Of a DNA stretch of 64,000 bases, positions 1 through 9,640 are shown piece by piece. A program made the position numbers and the translations under genes. The notes under the pieces are model-generated. The model searched no databases, was not told where the DNA came from, and saw only the letters and a list, made by a program, of their open reading frames with translations. The DNA comes from Sphingomonas morindae (GTDB taxonomy: Bacteria; Pseudomonadota; Alphaproteobacteria; Sphingomonadales; Sphingomonadaceae): positions 62,001 through 126,000 of the forward strand of contig NZ_CP084930.1 of NCBI RefSeq assembly GCF_023822065.1, given 5' to 3'. Position 1 is the first letter of the stretch, and each line of letters begins with the position of its first letter.

Positions 1-765
1 GAGGAGCGCAATCGCCGCGTGATCGACGCGCTGGCCGATCTCCTGTTCGCGCCGAGCGTGCGCGCCGCCGCCCGGCTCGCCGCCGAGGGCCATGATCGCA
101 CCCGCATTCATCGCACCGGCAATACCGGCATCGATGCCCTGCTCTGGATGCGCGCGCGGCGGGGGGCCGTTTTGCATGCCCCGGCGCGGCGACTGATCCT
201 CTTCACCTGCCACCGCCGCGAAAGCTTCGGTGCGCCGCTCGCCGCCATCTGCGCGGCGGTCCTCCGGCTGGCGGCGCGCGGCGATGTCGAGATCCTCTGT
301 CCGGTCCACGCCAATCCGGCGGCGGCCGCCCCGATCCGCGCCCTGCTGGGCGGCCGGGCGACGATCCGGCTGGTGGCCGCCCTGCCCTATTCCGCGATGG
401 TCGACGCGCTGGCCGGCGCTTATCTCATCCTCACCGACAGCGGCGGCATCCAGGAAGAGGCCGCCGCGCTCGGCACGCCGACGCTGGTGCTGCGCCGGCG
501 CACCGAGCGCCCCGAGGTGCTTGCCGGCGGCGTCGCGCTGGTCGGCACCGATACCGACGCGATCGTGGCGGCGGCGGAGCGGCTGCTCGACGATCCGGCG
601 CATCATCGCGCGATGCAGAAGCCCGCCTGGCCCTTCGGAAAAGGCGATGCCGCCGGCAAGATCCTCGATCATATCGAACAATATTTCTCCACCGGCCGCT
701 TGCGGGATCGTCCATTGCTTTTGGGCGACGATTGGACCAAGGACGGCGCCCCGAAAGGAGCGTAA
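1..765 (+). CDS. wecB: UDP-N-acetylglucosamine 2-epimerase, C-terminal part (5' end outside window)
   Basis: The frame is open from the first base, so the gene starts upstream; about 254 residues are visible. The family interconverts UDP-GlcNAc and UDP-ManNAc in the cytoplasm and feeds polysaccharide synthesis. Visible family marks are a CHRRES segment near residue 70 (THRREN in typical members), the run [11 protein letters not shown] near residues 144-154 that forms the UDP-binding loop, and [11 protein letters not shown] after it. A typical WecB has about 370 residues, so roughly the last two thirds are here. The stop lies just before the ribosome binding site of the DAHP synthase gene, so the two may be co-transcribed. 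The family assignment is firm; the physiological glycan is not visible. Confidence 0.9.
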   Translation, partial: EERNRRVIDALADLLFAPSVRAAARLAAEGHDRTRIHRTGNTGIDALLWMRARRGAVLHAPARRLILFTCHRRESFGAPLAAICAAVLRLAARGDVEILCPVHANPAAAAPIRALLGGRATIRLVAALPYSAMVDALAGAYLILTDSGGIQEEAAALGTPTLVLRRRTERPEVLAGGVALVGTDTDAIVAAAERLLDDPAHHRAMQKPAWPFGKGDAAGKILDHIEQYFSTGRLRDRPLLLGDDWTKDGAPKGA

Positions 766-767
766 TC

Positions 768-2141
768 ATGGCCACCCACTGGGCCCCTGCGAGCTGGCGC
801 GCCCACGAAGCCCGGCAGCTGCCGGACTATCCCGATCCCGCGGCGCTCGCCGCCGCCGAGCAGCGCATCGCGGGCTTTCCGCCGCTGGTCTTCGCCGGCG
901 AGGCGCGCGCGCTCACCGCCGAGCTGGCGCGCGTGGCCGAGGGCCGGGGATTTCTGCTCCAGGGGGGCGATTGCGCTGAGAGTTTCGCGGAATTCCACCC
1001 CAACACCATCCGCGACACGTTCCGCGTGCTGCTGCAGATGGCGGTGGTGCTCACCTATGCGTCCAAGCTGCCGGTGGTGAAGGTGGGGCGCATGGCGGGC
1101 CAGTTCGCCAAGCCGCGCTCGGCGCCGCTCGAGGAGCAGGATGGCGTCGCCCTGCCCAGCTATCGCGGCGACAATGTCAACGACATCGCCTTCACGCCCG
1201 AGGCGCGCCGGCCCGATCCGGAGCGGATGATCCGCGGCTACAACCAGTCCGCCGCGACGCTCAACCTGCTGCGCGCCTTCGCCCAAGGCGGCTATGCGAC
1301 GCTGCAGCAGGTCCATGCCTGGACGCTCGACTTCATGGGCCGCAGCCCATGGGCGGAACGCTACCAGCTGCTCGCCGACCGGATCGGCGACGCGCTCGAT
1401 TTCATGGCCGCGTGCGGGCTCAATCCCGAAACCGTGCCGCAGCTCAAGGGCACCAATTTCTACACCAGCCATGAGGGGCTGCTGCTGCCCTACGAGCAGG
1501 CGATGACGCGCCAGGATTCGCTCACCGGCGACTGGTACGACACGTCCGCGCACATGATCTGGATCGGCGACCGCACGCGCTTCGAGGGTTCGGCCCATGT
1601 CGAATTCGTGCGCGGCATCGGCAATCCGATCGGCATCAAGGTCGGGCCGAGCCTCGCGCCCGACACGCTGCTGCGCCTGCTCGACCAGATCGATCCGGCG
1701 CGCCAGCCCGGCCGGATCACGCTGATCACGCGCTACGGCCATGACGCGATCGAGCAGGGCCTGCCGCCGCTCGTGCGCGCGGTCAAGCGCGAGGGGCGGC
1801 CCGTCGTCTGGTCGTGCGATCCGATGCACGGCAATGTCGTCAAGGCCGCCAATGGCTACAAGACCCGCCCGTTCGAGCGAATCCTCGCCGAGGTGCGCGG
1901 CTTCTTCGCCGTGCATCGCGCCGAGGGCACGCATGGCGGCGGCATCCATATCGAGATGACCGGCCAGAATGTCACCGAATGCACCGGCGGCGCGGTGGCG
2001 ATCACCGACGAGGGGCTGGCGGCGCGCTACCACACCCATTGCGATCCGCGGCTCAACGCCCATCAGGCGCTCGAACTCGCCTTTCTGGTCGCCGACATGA
2101 TCAACGCGGAGATGCGCGAGCGCGAACGCCACGCGGCCTGA
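768..2141 (+). CDS. aroG: Class II 3-deoxy-7-phosphoheptulonate (DAHP) synthase
   Basis: Condenses phosphoenolpyruvate and erythrose 4-phosphate, the entry step of the shikimate pathway. The 457-residue protein is of the plant/Mycobacterium type II class: GGDCAESF at residues 66-73, [14 protein letters not shown] at about 105-118, the [13 protein letters not shown] segment near 285, WSCDPMHGN near 350 and [19 protein letters not shown] near 390. The start was placed at 768 because AAAGGAG lies 7-8 bases upstream; an earlier in-frame start at 732 would overlap wecB. The gene follows wecB by 2 bases. Type I enzymes are unrelated in sequence, so this call is not easily confused. Feedback inhibition by aromatic amino acids is common in the family but cannot be read from the sequence. 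Confidence 0.95.
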   Translation: MATHWAPASWRAHEARQLPDYPDPAALAAAEQRIAGFPPLVFAGEARALTAELARVAEGRGFLLQGGDCAESFAEFHPNTIRDTFRVLLQMAVVLTYASKLPVVKVGRMAGQFAKPRSAPLEEQDGVALPSYRGDNVNDIAFTPEARRPDPERMIRGYNQSAATLNLLRAFAQGGYATLQQVHAWTLDFMGRSPWAERYQLLADRIGDALDFMAACGLNPETVPQLKGTNFYTSHEGLLLPYEQAMTRQDSLTGDWYDTSAHMIWIGDRTRFEGSAHVEFVRGIGNPIGIKVGPSLAPDTLLRLLDQIDPARQPGRITLITRYGHDAIEQGLPPLVRAVKREGRPVVWSCDPMHGNVVKAANGYKTRPFERILAEVRGFFAVHRAEGTHGGGIHIEMTGQNVTECTGGAVAITDEGLAARYHTHCDPRLNAHQALELAFLVADMINAEMRERERHAA

Positions 2142-2149
2142 AAAAGCGG

Positions 2150-2178
2150 TTGACGGACCGGCGCCATCCCCATAGAGG
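2150..2178 (+). promoter_or_regulatory. Probable promoter of tRNA-Glu
   Basis: TTGACG at 2150-2155 is followed after 17 bases by TAGAGG (2173-2178), about 17 bases before the mature tRNA start. It sits directly after the DAHP synthase stop codon. The -10 match is weak; placement relies on spacing. Confidence 0.5.
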
Positions 2179-2194
2179 AGCGCCTCCCGCCGAC

Positions 2195-2270
2195 GGCCCC
2201 TTCGTCTAGCGGTCTAGGACGTCGCCCTCTCACGGCGAAAACACGGGTTCGAGTCCCGTAGGGGTCACCA
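2195..2270 (+). tRNA. tRNA-Glu (anticodon CUC)
   Basis: A complete cloverleaf can be drawn. The acceptor stem is GGCCCCT paired with AGGGGTC (one G-U). The anticodon stem is CGCC/GGCG with loop CTCTCAC, giving CTC at positions 34-36. The T arm is ACGGG/CCCGT with loop TTCGAGT, and CCA is encoded at 2268-2270. Total length is 76 bases. Confidence 0.95.
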
Positions 2271-2849
2271 TCCAGCCTCGCCCTGTGGCTGTCATCCGGG
2301 TTATTCTGACACATCAAGCAAAAGAACAGGGACGGCGAGGCGGCCATGAGTCCGCCTGCCTAGGTGAGATGGTGATCTCACCCGATATTTGACGCAGTAG
2401 CTGATCGATTGGCGGTGTTCGCCCCCCGCTGCGTGGCGCCGGCCACCTCGCACAAAGAGGTGCAAAGCTATGGATGCGCCCATGCGACCGCAGGGCTCAA
2501 GCGCAATCAACCCGTCATGGGGGAGCGGGTCGCTCCTCGGCTCAACTGCACCTTGGTGACAGACGTACGCGGCTCGACGGCTCCGCCCTGCCCATAGGCG
2601 GAGAGGCTGGCGATCAACTTATGCCCCACCCGATCGGACTAGTCCTTCGCGCGCATGAAGAAGCCGCGGAAGATCGTGCGGCCGCGGCCGACCTGCGCCT
2701 CTCGCATCAGGCCGAGCGGGCGCACCATCTTTAGCGCCGATAATCTTCGACTGTATCCCCCCGGAAAGATAGGGAGGCTCCACCCGGTGAGGACGCCTGC
2801 CCGACCTGAAAATGAGCGGCAGCGCCGGTTCGCGCGCCGACGACCTCGG
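2271..2849. other. Non-coding stretch, no gene recognised
   Basis: 579 bases between tRNA-Glu and the secreted-protein gene. All frames are short and show no family motif. Base composition is less GC-rich than the flanks, and the region lies 3' of a tRNA, where integrated elements often decay. I found no copy of the tRNA-Glu 3' end here that would mark an attachment site. Confidence 0.4.
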
Positions 2850-4397
2850 TCAATAAAATAAGAAGTCGGAAGCCGTCAGGGCCGCCGGCGAGACACCTCT
2901 GAGGAGAATCGTGTCGTGGTCGGACAAAGCGATCAGCGTTCCGTCACTCACGGACGTCATATGAGCCTGGAGACCGTGAAAGTCCGTGATGGCCCATCCG
3001 GACAGGCTCAGTTGATCGTGCCCGGTACCATTTCCCGCAACAAAACCTGAAATCGCGGCGGCTCCGAAGTGCTGCCCGAAGGCGAAAGTGTCGCTGCCCA
3101 GCGGCGAGCCCACCATGATGGTGCTTGTGCCGGAGGGCGCCGTCAGCAGGCTTGGCTGATAGGCGGTGAGCCGGCTCGTCCCGTCGCTGTTGAGGCTGGT
3201 GCGTTCCAGCACCGTACCGTCCGCGCCATACCGTTCCTGGAGCACCGACATGAGGAAATCGCTGTTGCGCGCGTATGTGTTCGACACGGCCGTCCGGCTG
3301 TGATCCGCCGCGCCGGTCACGCTTGAGACGACATGGCCAAGAGCGTCGTATGTGACCGCGTCGAATGATCCATCGGCGTAGTAGTGCTCGGAAAACTCCT
3401 TGCTGCCATTGGCGAAGAAGCGTTCCAAGGCGGTGATCTTGTTATCCGCGCCAGTGTCCGTGATCTGTCGCGCATAGACTTGCCCCGAGACGAGTTGATC
3501 GACCGTTTTCGAGCCATCCGCGTGGTGCGTCTCGGTCTTGAGCAGGATGCCGGAGCCAGGATCGAACGTCTTGTGCGTGTGATCGCCCAGTGGAACGCTG
3601 ATATCCTGCGCTGTCAACTCGTCAGCCGCATCATAACTGTTCACGACATGCTGGAGACCGTTGTCGTACCGATACTGGTATGAGCCGTCCGGATTCCACG
3701 TTGTGGTGTAATGATGGCCTTGCCCATCAATCGAGTCATATTGGAGCTTTTTGCCGCTGGCGTCGTAGCGCGCCGTCGCCACCAAGTGCCCATTGCCATC
3801 GTAGAACCGAGCATCCTTCCAGCCGTTGGCCAAGGTGGTCATGTCCTCGCGAATGGCACTGCTTTCCAGCTCGGTAGATAAAGCTTTCCCATTCTTGTCG
3901 TAGAAGGTCGTATAGTGGATCGCCCAGGAGCCTCCATAGGTGGGTCCTGTTTGCGACTCCATGGAGCCGTCCGGACGAAAGGTGGTGGCGCCGTAATCCT
4001 CTCCGCCATAGCTGTCGCTGCCCCCCGAGTAGGAGACGGTGATGCTATCGTCTCCGTTCAGCTTGGCAGAGCCGCCCGGCGAGAAATCATCCCAGAAGGA
4101 GACTGAGTTTTTCCGCACCCCGGACGCATCGAGAAAAACGGCTTCGAACTCACCATTGTTATACGTCAGCACAAAACCACCGGTTTTGGAGGCGACGACG
4201 CTGGCGGGAGAATCGGTGTAGGGGCTCTGCGACAAATCCTGATTATCGACGAGAACTTTACCGTTCGCGCTTATCAGACTGTAAGTTGTCTCGTAAAACG
4301 GATCACTGTAATATGGAAGATAGGTCGAGTACCGTGTGACATCTACGATGTTCCCGTTGGAAAGCTGCGCAGAGGAAATTATTGTTGCGTTCGACAT
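2850..4397 (-). CDS. Probable type I-secreted protein with DGS-type repeats and a calcium-binding-type C-terminus
   Basis: 515 residues, no N-terminal signal peptide. The middle (about 110-410) holds irregular repeats of 15-25 residues with x-DGS-x and Y/H-x-Y motifs (for example NPDGSYQYRYDNG, HHADGSKTVD, YYADGSFDAVTYDALGH), resembling YD/RHS-like beta strands. The last 90 residues resemble the C-terminal secretion domain of serralysin- and RTX-like proteins: GSDTFAFGQHFGAAAISGF, then a leucine/aspartate-rich stretch and a C-terminal hydrophobic end (DFLFY). That layout predicts export by an ABC/MFP/OMP type I system, but none is in the window. The start at 4397 has GGGGGG about 6 bases upstream; an upstream in-frame start at 4460 lacks one. 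Composition is clearly less GC-rich than the neighbours, suggesting transfer. Function unknown: adhesin or effector are possibilities. Confidence 0.7.
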   Translation of the reverse strand: MSNATIISSAQLSNGNIVDVTRYSTYLPYYSDPFYETTYSLISANGKVLVDNQDLSQSPYTDSPASVVASKTGGFVLTYNNGEFEAVFLDASGVRKNSVSFWDDFSPGGSAKLNGDDSITVSYSGGSDSYGGEDYGATTFRPDGSMESQTGPTYGGSWAIHYTTFYDKNGKALSTELESSAIREDMTTLANGWKDARFYDGNGHLVATARYDASGKKLQYDSIDGQGHHYTTTWNPDGSYQYRYDNGLQHVVNSYDAADELTAQDISVPLGDHTHKTFDPGSGILLKTETHHADGSKTVDQLVSGQVYARQITDTGADNKITALERFFANGSKEFSEHYYADGSFDAVTYDALGHVVSSVTGAADHSRTAVSNTYARNSDFLMSVLQERYGADGTVLERTSLNSDGTSRLTAYQPSLLTAPSGTSTIMVGSPLGSDTFAFGQHFGAAAISGFVAGNGTGHDQLSLSGWAITDFHGLQAHMTSVSDGTLIALSDHDTILLRGVSPAALTASDFLFY

Positions 4398-5571
4398 CCT
4401 GCCCCCCAGGCTAACACTCTGATGCTGAATGCTTCTTCCAGAGGTTTTCGACTTATTCAAGTCCGTCCTACGTGACTCACGTCCTGGCAGCTTCGCGAAT
4501 CAGCAAATCGCGTGTAGAAAAAACCGAAATGGAGTAGTCTCTCTTCCAGTATCAGCGGTTCAAGCGCCAGAGATCGAGCCGATCCAGCTCCAAGTCGAAC
4601 GGAGCGAGCGACAGCCGCGCTTACTCCGCCGCGGTCGGGGTTATGAGGCGCGCGGTGGGCGGGGCCGCGTGGGTTTTGAGCGACGCCTGCGCGTTTTCCC
4701 TGTCCGTGCCATACCAGCCACGCTCGTAAACGGGCGCGTTGGCGGCGATGCAAAGGGTCGAGCGCGCGCTGATGACGACATGGCTGTCCTTGCCTCCCAA
4801 GCAAGGAGCCCCGCGACCATAAGGCGGTGCTGATCCTGGCTTCTTCGACCGTAGCGCCTCGGCTTGCGTCCCTCAGAAGATGGGCATGGCCGTCGGCGAA
4901 GGCGGCCACCAAGCTTGATGATTGGCCTGCTTCCGAGCGGGTCGGCGGTTGCTCGAGACAGCCATTGCTGCGATAGCAGTGTCCGGGTGCGCGCTTCAAT
5001 GTGAAGGCGCAGGTTGATTGCGTTGGTCGGGCCGCCAGCGCCGATTGCCTGTGGCCGGGGTCTTTTATGTTCGATCTGGATGCGACCGCTGCGGCGAGCC
5101 GCCGCCCTCGCCCGGATGTCGCTCGACACCCTTCACCACGGCGACCGGTCTATGCCATCCGGCGTCGAAGCGCCGATGCGCGATCATGAGGATAGGCGGT
5201 GTGCGCGCCGGATGTCCTAGCAAGCGTTTCAACCCTCCGCAGCGGCGGCGGCCAATGGCTGTACGGCTGTCGCTGCTGTGGCGCCGCCGCGTCGCGCCGA
5301 TCGTCGCGGCCCCGCCCACCGGTGGAACGATCGGACTGTCCTTGGCGACAAAAACAACCGCCAGATCCGTCAACGGCCTCGGCATGTCGAACGGCGCGGC
5401 GGGCGCGGCCGGCCGCACCGCGCTTCCGGGGGCACGGCAGATCGCCCGCGCGATGGCGGTGAACCGTCCGGCACATGCCGCCGGCTTGCTATCGGCCGGA
5501 CCGAGGAATGGCGCCCGGCGGCGCGAAGCGGGCGACTGCCGTGTCGGGATCGGTCCGGCGGAGCGCCCCGC
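4398..5571. other. Gene-poor stretch with one probable gene remnant
   Basis: 1174 bases between the secreted-protein gene and the DUF389 gene. Apart from the decayed frame at 4621-4872, described separately, I see no frame with family motifs or a good ribosome binding site. The long frames here are arginine/proline-rich translations typical of out-of-frame GC-rich DNA. The last part leads into the GTG start of the DUF389 gene. Confidence 0.4.
4621..4872 (-). pseudogene. Possible C-terminal remnant of an unidentified gene
   Basis: On the minus strand a frame runs from a stop near 4873 to TAA at 4621 with natural-looking composition: GRGAPCLGGKDSHVVISARS, then TLCIAANAPVYERGWYGTDR, ending in THAAPPTARLITPTAAE. 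It has no methionine start. Upstream reading frames shift and stop, so it looks like the 3' end of a truncated gene rather than an active one. I do not recognise the family. Confidence 0.3.
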
Positions 5572-7137
5572 GTGACCGGCCCCGCCGCGAACCTCCCGGT
5601 CGATCCGTCCAGGCGGCTCGACCGGATCGCCCTGTATCGCTGGTGGCGACGCGCGATCGTCGATCCGACCGATCATGCGGCGGTGCTGGCGCGCGTTGCT
5701 GAAGAGAGCGGCTGGAGTCCGCGCTTCGCCTTCATGACGATGATGTCGGCGGGGATCGCCGAACTGGGGCTGCTGCTCTCGTCGCCGGCGGTGGTGATCG
5801 GCGCCATGCTGATCTCGCCGCTCATGAACCCGATCCTCGGTTTCGGATTCAGCCTCGCGCTGTTCGACTTTCGCGAGTTGCGTCGATCGCTGAAGGCGCT
5901 GGCGATCGGCGCCGTCGCGGCCGTGACCTTCACCGCGCTCCTGGTGCTCGCCTCCCCGTTGCAGGCGCCGACGGCCGAGATCGTCGCGCGGACCCGGCCC
6001 AATCTGTTTGACCTTGCCGTTGCGCTCTTCGCCGCGCTGGCCGGAACCTTCGCGATCATCCGCGGCCGCGGCGACACGATCGTCGGTGTGGCGATCGCGA
6101 CCGCGCTGATGCCGCCGCTGGCGGTGGTCGGCTATGGCATCGCCACGCGCAACGCGCCGGTCGGCATGGGCGCCTTCGCGCTGTTCGTCACGAACTTCAT
6201 CACCATCGCGCTGTCGGCGACCGTGATGGCGCGCTTCTACGGCTTCGGCCATTATCTGTCGCGACGGCAGGGTTGGCTGCAGACCATCCTCCTGACGCTT
6301 GTCTTCGTCGTGATGGCGATCCCGCTCGGCGTTTCGCTCAATCGTATCGGTCGCGAGGCCGTGGCGACGTCACAGGCGCGTTCGCTGCTCTCCGATCGGT
6401 TCGGCTCCGCGGCGCGCGTGACCCAACTCGATATAGACTTCACCGCGCGGCCGATCGTCGTGCGCGCGGTCGTCATCACGCCGCGCCGCTCGATGCAGAA
6501 GACGCACGCGATCCAAGCCGCACTCGCCAGAACGCTGGGCCGGCCGGTGCGACTGAACCTCGACCAGATTCTGCTCGGCGCCGGTGCTGACGCACTGGCC
6601 GCGCAGCGCGAGGAGCTGCGCCAGGCCGGAGAGGCTCCGAACACGGCGGCGCAGCGGGTGACCGATCTCGCGAACAGCGTCGCGCTGATTACCGGCATCG
6701 CGCCCGACGCGGTGACGATCGATCGCGACCATCACCGCGCGGTGGCCGCCGCCGCCCTATTGCCGGGCGCGACCGTCGCCACCTATCGCGCGCTGGAACA
6801 GCGTGCCGCGGAGCAGAGCGAGGATTGGGACGTCGTCATCGTCCCGCCGCAGGGCCCGCTGCCGCCCATCATTTTTGCCGACGGTGCGGACACGCTCGAT
6901 GCCCGTGCGCGCGACGCCGTCGCGGCTTCGGCCTGGGCCGCGCATCGGTGGAACGTCGGCTCCCTCGCGGTGCCAGCCTTGCCCGCCGACGGCGCGACGC
7001 CCAGCCGACCCACCCTCGCGCAGCGCCGCGCGCTGGCCGTGGCGGCGCTGTTGCTCCAGGCGGGTATCGCCGCAGAGCCGGCGCCGCCGGCGGGACGGCA
7101 GTTCAGCCTGACGCCGGTCGCGGGAAATGCGCCATGA
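5572..7137 (+). CDS. DUF389 / TIGR00341 family membrane protein
   Basis: 521 residues with a multi-helix membrane core in the first half. The signature region reads MMSAGIAELGLLLSSPAVVI then GAMLISPLMNPILGFGFSLA (about residues 52-92), followed by helices near 115, 145, 170 (TIVGVAIATALMPPLAVVGY) and 195. The second half, about 230-520, is soluble and repeats the family's C-terminal extension. The family's transport function is not established. The GTG at 5572 was chosen because GGAG lies 9 bases upstream and the protein then matches family length; the frame is open further upstream but that part is arginine-rich and implausible. Its stop overlaps the start of the CPA1 antiporter gene (ATGA), so the two are translationally coupled, which points to a linked role in ion homeostasis. 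Confidence 0.8.
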   Translation: MTGPAANLPVDPSRRLDRIALYRWWRRAIVDPTDHAAVLARVAEESGWSPRFAFMTMMSAGIAELGLLLSSPAVVIGAMLISPLMNPILGFGFSLALFDFRELRRSLKALAIGAVAAVTFTALLVLASPLQAPTAEIVARTRPNLFDLAVALFAALAGTFAIIRGRGDTIVGVAIATALMPPLAVVGYGIATRNAPVGMGAFALFVTNFITIALSATVMARFYGFGHYLSRRQGWLQTILLTLVFVVMAIPLGVSLNRIGREAVATSQARSLLSDRFGSAARVTQLDIDFTARPIVVRAVVITPRRSMQKTHAIQAALARTLGRPVRLNLDQILLGAGADALAAQREELRQAGEAPNTAAQRVTDLANSVALITGIAPDAVTIDRDHHRAVAAAALLPGATVATYRALEQRAAEQSEDWDVVIVPPQGPLPPIIFADGADTLDARARDAVAASAWAAHRWNVGSLAVPALPADGATPSRPTLAQRRALAVAALLLQAGIAAEPAPPAGRQFSLTPVAGNAP

Positions 7138-8336
7138 GCGGCGATATCGGCCTCACCGAACTCGGCACGCTTCTCATCGTCGCCTCGCTGGTGGCGATGG
7201 TGTCGCGGCGGATCGGCCTTCCCTATACGGCCGGCCTGGTGCTCGCCGGGATCGGCCTTGCCTATCTGCCGATCGGTGCCGACCTGCCGCTCTCGCGCGA
7301 GCTGATCTTCAACGTCTTCCTGCCGCCGCTCATCTTCGAGGCGGCGCTGCAGCTCCGCTGGTCACGCTTCAAGACGGATATGCCGTTGACGGTCGTGCTC
7401 GCCTTTTTCGGCGTCGCGATCAGTGCCGTTTCGGTCGCGGCCGGCATGCACCTGTTGCTCGGCTGGAGCCTGCTCGGCGCGGCCTTTTTCGGGGTGCTGA
7501 TCGCGGCGACCGATCCGGTGTCGGTGATCGCCGCCTTCAAGGAGATGAAGGCCGAGCCGCGCCTCAGCATGGTAGTCGAGTCCGAGAGCCTGCTCAACGA
7601 CGGCGTCGCGGCGGTCGGCTTCGCGATCCTCGTCGGCATCGCCAATGGCGAGGCGCTGACGCCGTCGGGTGCCGCGCTGGCGCTGCTGTGGACGGTGGCC
7701 GGCGGCGTCGCGATCGGCGCCATGATCGGCCTTGCCGTCCTGACCATCGCCGGCCGGACGACGGACCATCTGGTCGAGGTGACCTTGACGACCGTGGTCG
7801 CCTGGGGCTCGTTCCTGCTGGCCGAGCATGTCCATGCATCCGGCGTGTTCGCGGCGCTGGCGGCGGGGCTCATCGTCGGCAATGTCGGGCCGCGCGGCTC
7901 GATCTCGGTCGCTGGTCACCAGCATGTGCAGGATTTCTGGGCCTATGCCGCCTTCCTCGCCAATTCCTGCCTGTTCCTGCTGATCGGCAGCCATGAGGCG
8001 CACCAGCCGATCACGCTGGTCTCGGCGCCGCTGGCCCTCGCCATCGTCCTGACGCTGATCGGCCGCGCCGCCGCGGTCTACCCGCTGGCGCTGCCGTTCG
8101 CGCGGTCCGGGCTGCGGCTGCCGGTGACGTATCAGCATGTGCTGGTCTGGGGCGGGCTGAGGGGCGCGGTGGGGCTGGCGCTGGCGCTGGCGGTGCCTGC
8201 CGGCGTCGCCGAGCGCGGCCAGATCGTCGTCATCACCTTCGGCGTGGTCGCCTTCTCGATCTTCGCGCAAGGGCTGACGATGCCGCGTCTGCTCCGCCGC
8301 TGGCATTTGACCGGTTCCGACGCGGACGAACACTGA
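7134..8336 (+). CDS. CPA1 family Na+/H+ antiporter (NhaP-like)
   Basis: 400 residues, almost all membrane-embedded, with about 12 predicted helices. The ion-binding region of CPA1 exchangers is visible: GVLIAATDPVSVIAAFKEM near residues 120-138 holds the conserved TDP and is followed by VESESLLNDGVAAVGFAI, the ND motif. GLRGAVGLALALAVP near 345 is the conserved arginine-containing helix. It exchanges cytoplasmic Na+ or K+ for protons at the inner membrane. The family often has a C-terminal regulatory tail; this one ends right after the last helix. It starts inside the stop codon of the DUF389 gene and is followed 62 bases later by a DUF2254 gene, making a three-gene membrane-protein cluster. 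Ion specificity is not readable from sequence. Confidence 0.9.
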   Translation: MSGDIGLTELGTLLIVASLVAMVSRRIGLPYTAGLVLAGIGLAYLPIGADLPLSRELIFNVFLPPLIFEAALQLRWSRFKTDMPLTVVLAFFGVAISAVSVAAGMHLLLGWSLLGAAFFGVLIAATDPVSVIAAFKEMKAEPRLSMVVESESLLNDGVAAVGFAILVGIANGEALTPSGAALALLWTVAGGVAIGAMIGLAVLTIAGRTTDHLVEVTLTTVVAWGSFLLAEHVHASGVFAALAAGLIVGNVGPRGSISVAGHQHVQDFWAYAAFLANSCLFLLIGSHEAHQPITLVSAPLALAIVLTLIGRAAAVYPLALPFARSGLRLPVTYQHVLVWGGLRGAVGLALALAVPAGVAERGQIVVITFGVVAFSIFAQGLTMPRLLRRWHLTGSDADEH

Positions 8337-8398
8337 CGTCCCTTGCCTGGAACTCCGCGCGGTTGCCGGAGCTTGAACGCCCGGAAAGGGGACCGGCA

Positions 8399-9640
8399 AT
8401 GACGCGATGGCAGTGGCTGCTCCGGCTGGTCACGCGCAGGATGTGGTTCCGGGCAGCCCTGATGTGTGGGTTCGGCGGTGCGCTGGCGCTCGCCGGTGCG
8501 CTGGTGGGCCACACCATATCCTATCACTTCGCCGCGACGGTCGGGTCGAAATCGGTCGACAGCATTCTGACCATGCTCGCCTCGAGCATGCTCGCGGTCA
8601 CCACCTTCTCGCTGACCGCCATGGTCTCGGCCTATGCGGGTGCGACCAGCACGATCACGCCGCGCGCCGTCCAGCTCCTGATCGACGACAGCACCGCGCA
8701 GAACGCGCTCGCCACCTTTCTCGGCAGCTTCCTGTTCGCAATCGTGGGCATCGTCGCCTTGTCCACCGGCCTCTATGGCGAAACCGGCCGCGTGATCCTG
8801 TTCTTCGGCACGATCCTGGTCATCCTGATGATCGTCGTGACGCTGCTGCGCTGGATCGAACATATCGCCCGGTTCGGGCGCGTGTCCGACACGATCGACC
8901 GGGTCGAGCGCGCGGCGATGGCAGCGGTGGAAAGAATGGCCGTGCCGCTCGCGCTCGACTATGCGCCGCCCGCGGTCGCGCAGAGCGGCATGACGGGCGT
9001 GCCGGCTTCCACCATGGCGCGGGTCACCCATGTCGATATCGCGCTGCTGGGCGAGATCGCCGACGCGGCGACGGTCGATATCCACCTGCTCGCCCTCCCC
9101 GGCAGATTGGCCGAACCCGGGCGACCGCTGGCGTTGATCGCCGGGGCCGTCGACGAGGCGGTGTTGGAGAAGGTGCGGCAGGCTTTCACCCTGGCGCACC
9201 AGCGCGCCTTCGATCACGATCCACGCTTCGGCCTGGTGGTTCTCTCGGAGATCGCGTCGCGGGCGCTGTCACCGGCGGTCAACGATCCCGGCACGGCGAT
9301 CGCGGTGATCGAAGCGGGCGGCCGTGTCTTGCTGCGGCTGCTCGATCATCGCTCGGACGGCCGCACGCGGCTTCCCGCCCGGATCCATGTTCCACCGACA
9401 GCCTTGGCCGATCTCCTCGACGATTGGTGCCGACCCATTGCGCGAGACGGCGCGGCGATCGTCGAAGTCGGCGTTCGCCTGCAGAAGACGCTGGGCGCGC
9501 TGGCGCGACACGCCCCGGCGGCACGACACGTCATCGCGCGCGAGGCGCTTGATGCCGTCAAGCGGGCGCGCGCCGCGCTGGCAAGCGAGGCCGACCGAGA
9601 CCTGATCGAGCGAACGCATCGCGCGGCCTTTGGCGCCTAA
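8399..9640 (+). CDS. DUF2254 family membrane protein
   Basis: 413 residues. Two N-terminal helices (about 20-45 and 60-85) flank ILTMLASSMLAVTTFSLTAM, the conserved DUF2254 segment, followed by helices near 110 and 140. The rest is soluble and contains SEIASRALSPAVNDPGTAIA near 285, also typical of the family. The biochemical role is unknown. The start at 8399 has GGAAAGGGG about 8 bases upstream; an upstream TTG is less likely. It lies 62 bases downstream of the antiporter gene in the same direction and probably belongs to that transcript. Confidence 0.8.
   Translation: MTRWQWLLRLVTRRMWFRAALMCGFGGALALAGALVGHTISYHFAATVGSKSVDSILTMLASSMLAVTTFSLTAMVSAYAGATSTITPRAVQLLIDDSTAQNALATFLGSFLFAIVGIVALSTGLYGETGRVILFFGTILVILMIVVTLLRWIEHIARFGRVSDTIDRVERAAMAAVERMAVPLALDYAPPAVAQSGMTGVPASTMARVTHVDIALLGEIADAATVDIHLLALPGRLAEPGRPLALIAGAVDEAVLEKVRQAFTLAHQRAFDHDPRFGLVVLSEIASRALSPAVNDPGTAIAVIEAGGRVLLRLLDHRSDGRTRLPARIHVPPTALADLLDDWCRPIARDGAAIVEVGVRLQKTLGALARHAPAARHVIAREALDAVKRARAALASEADRDLIERTHRAAFGA

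Noticed and set aside
230-979. Long frame overlapping wecB and the DAHP synthase start
   Set aside because: Arginine/proline/serine-rich translation typical of out-of-frame GC-rich DNA; no motif, and two well-supported genes cover it.
669-2132. 487-codon frame opposite the DAHP synthase
   Set aside because: Antisense shadow of a firmly identified gene; the composition is rich in Arg, Asp and His without any motif.
2271-2849. Possible integrated element next to tRNA-Glu
   Set aside because: I looked for a second copy of the tRNA-Glu 3' end downstream and saw none, and no recombinase-like frame.
5065-6252. 395-codon minus frame upstream of and within the DUF389 gene
   Set aside because: Low-complexity DRR/EQR text; it is antisense to a family gene.
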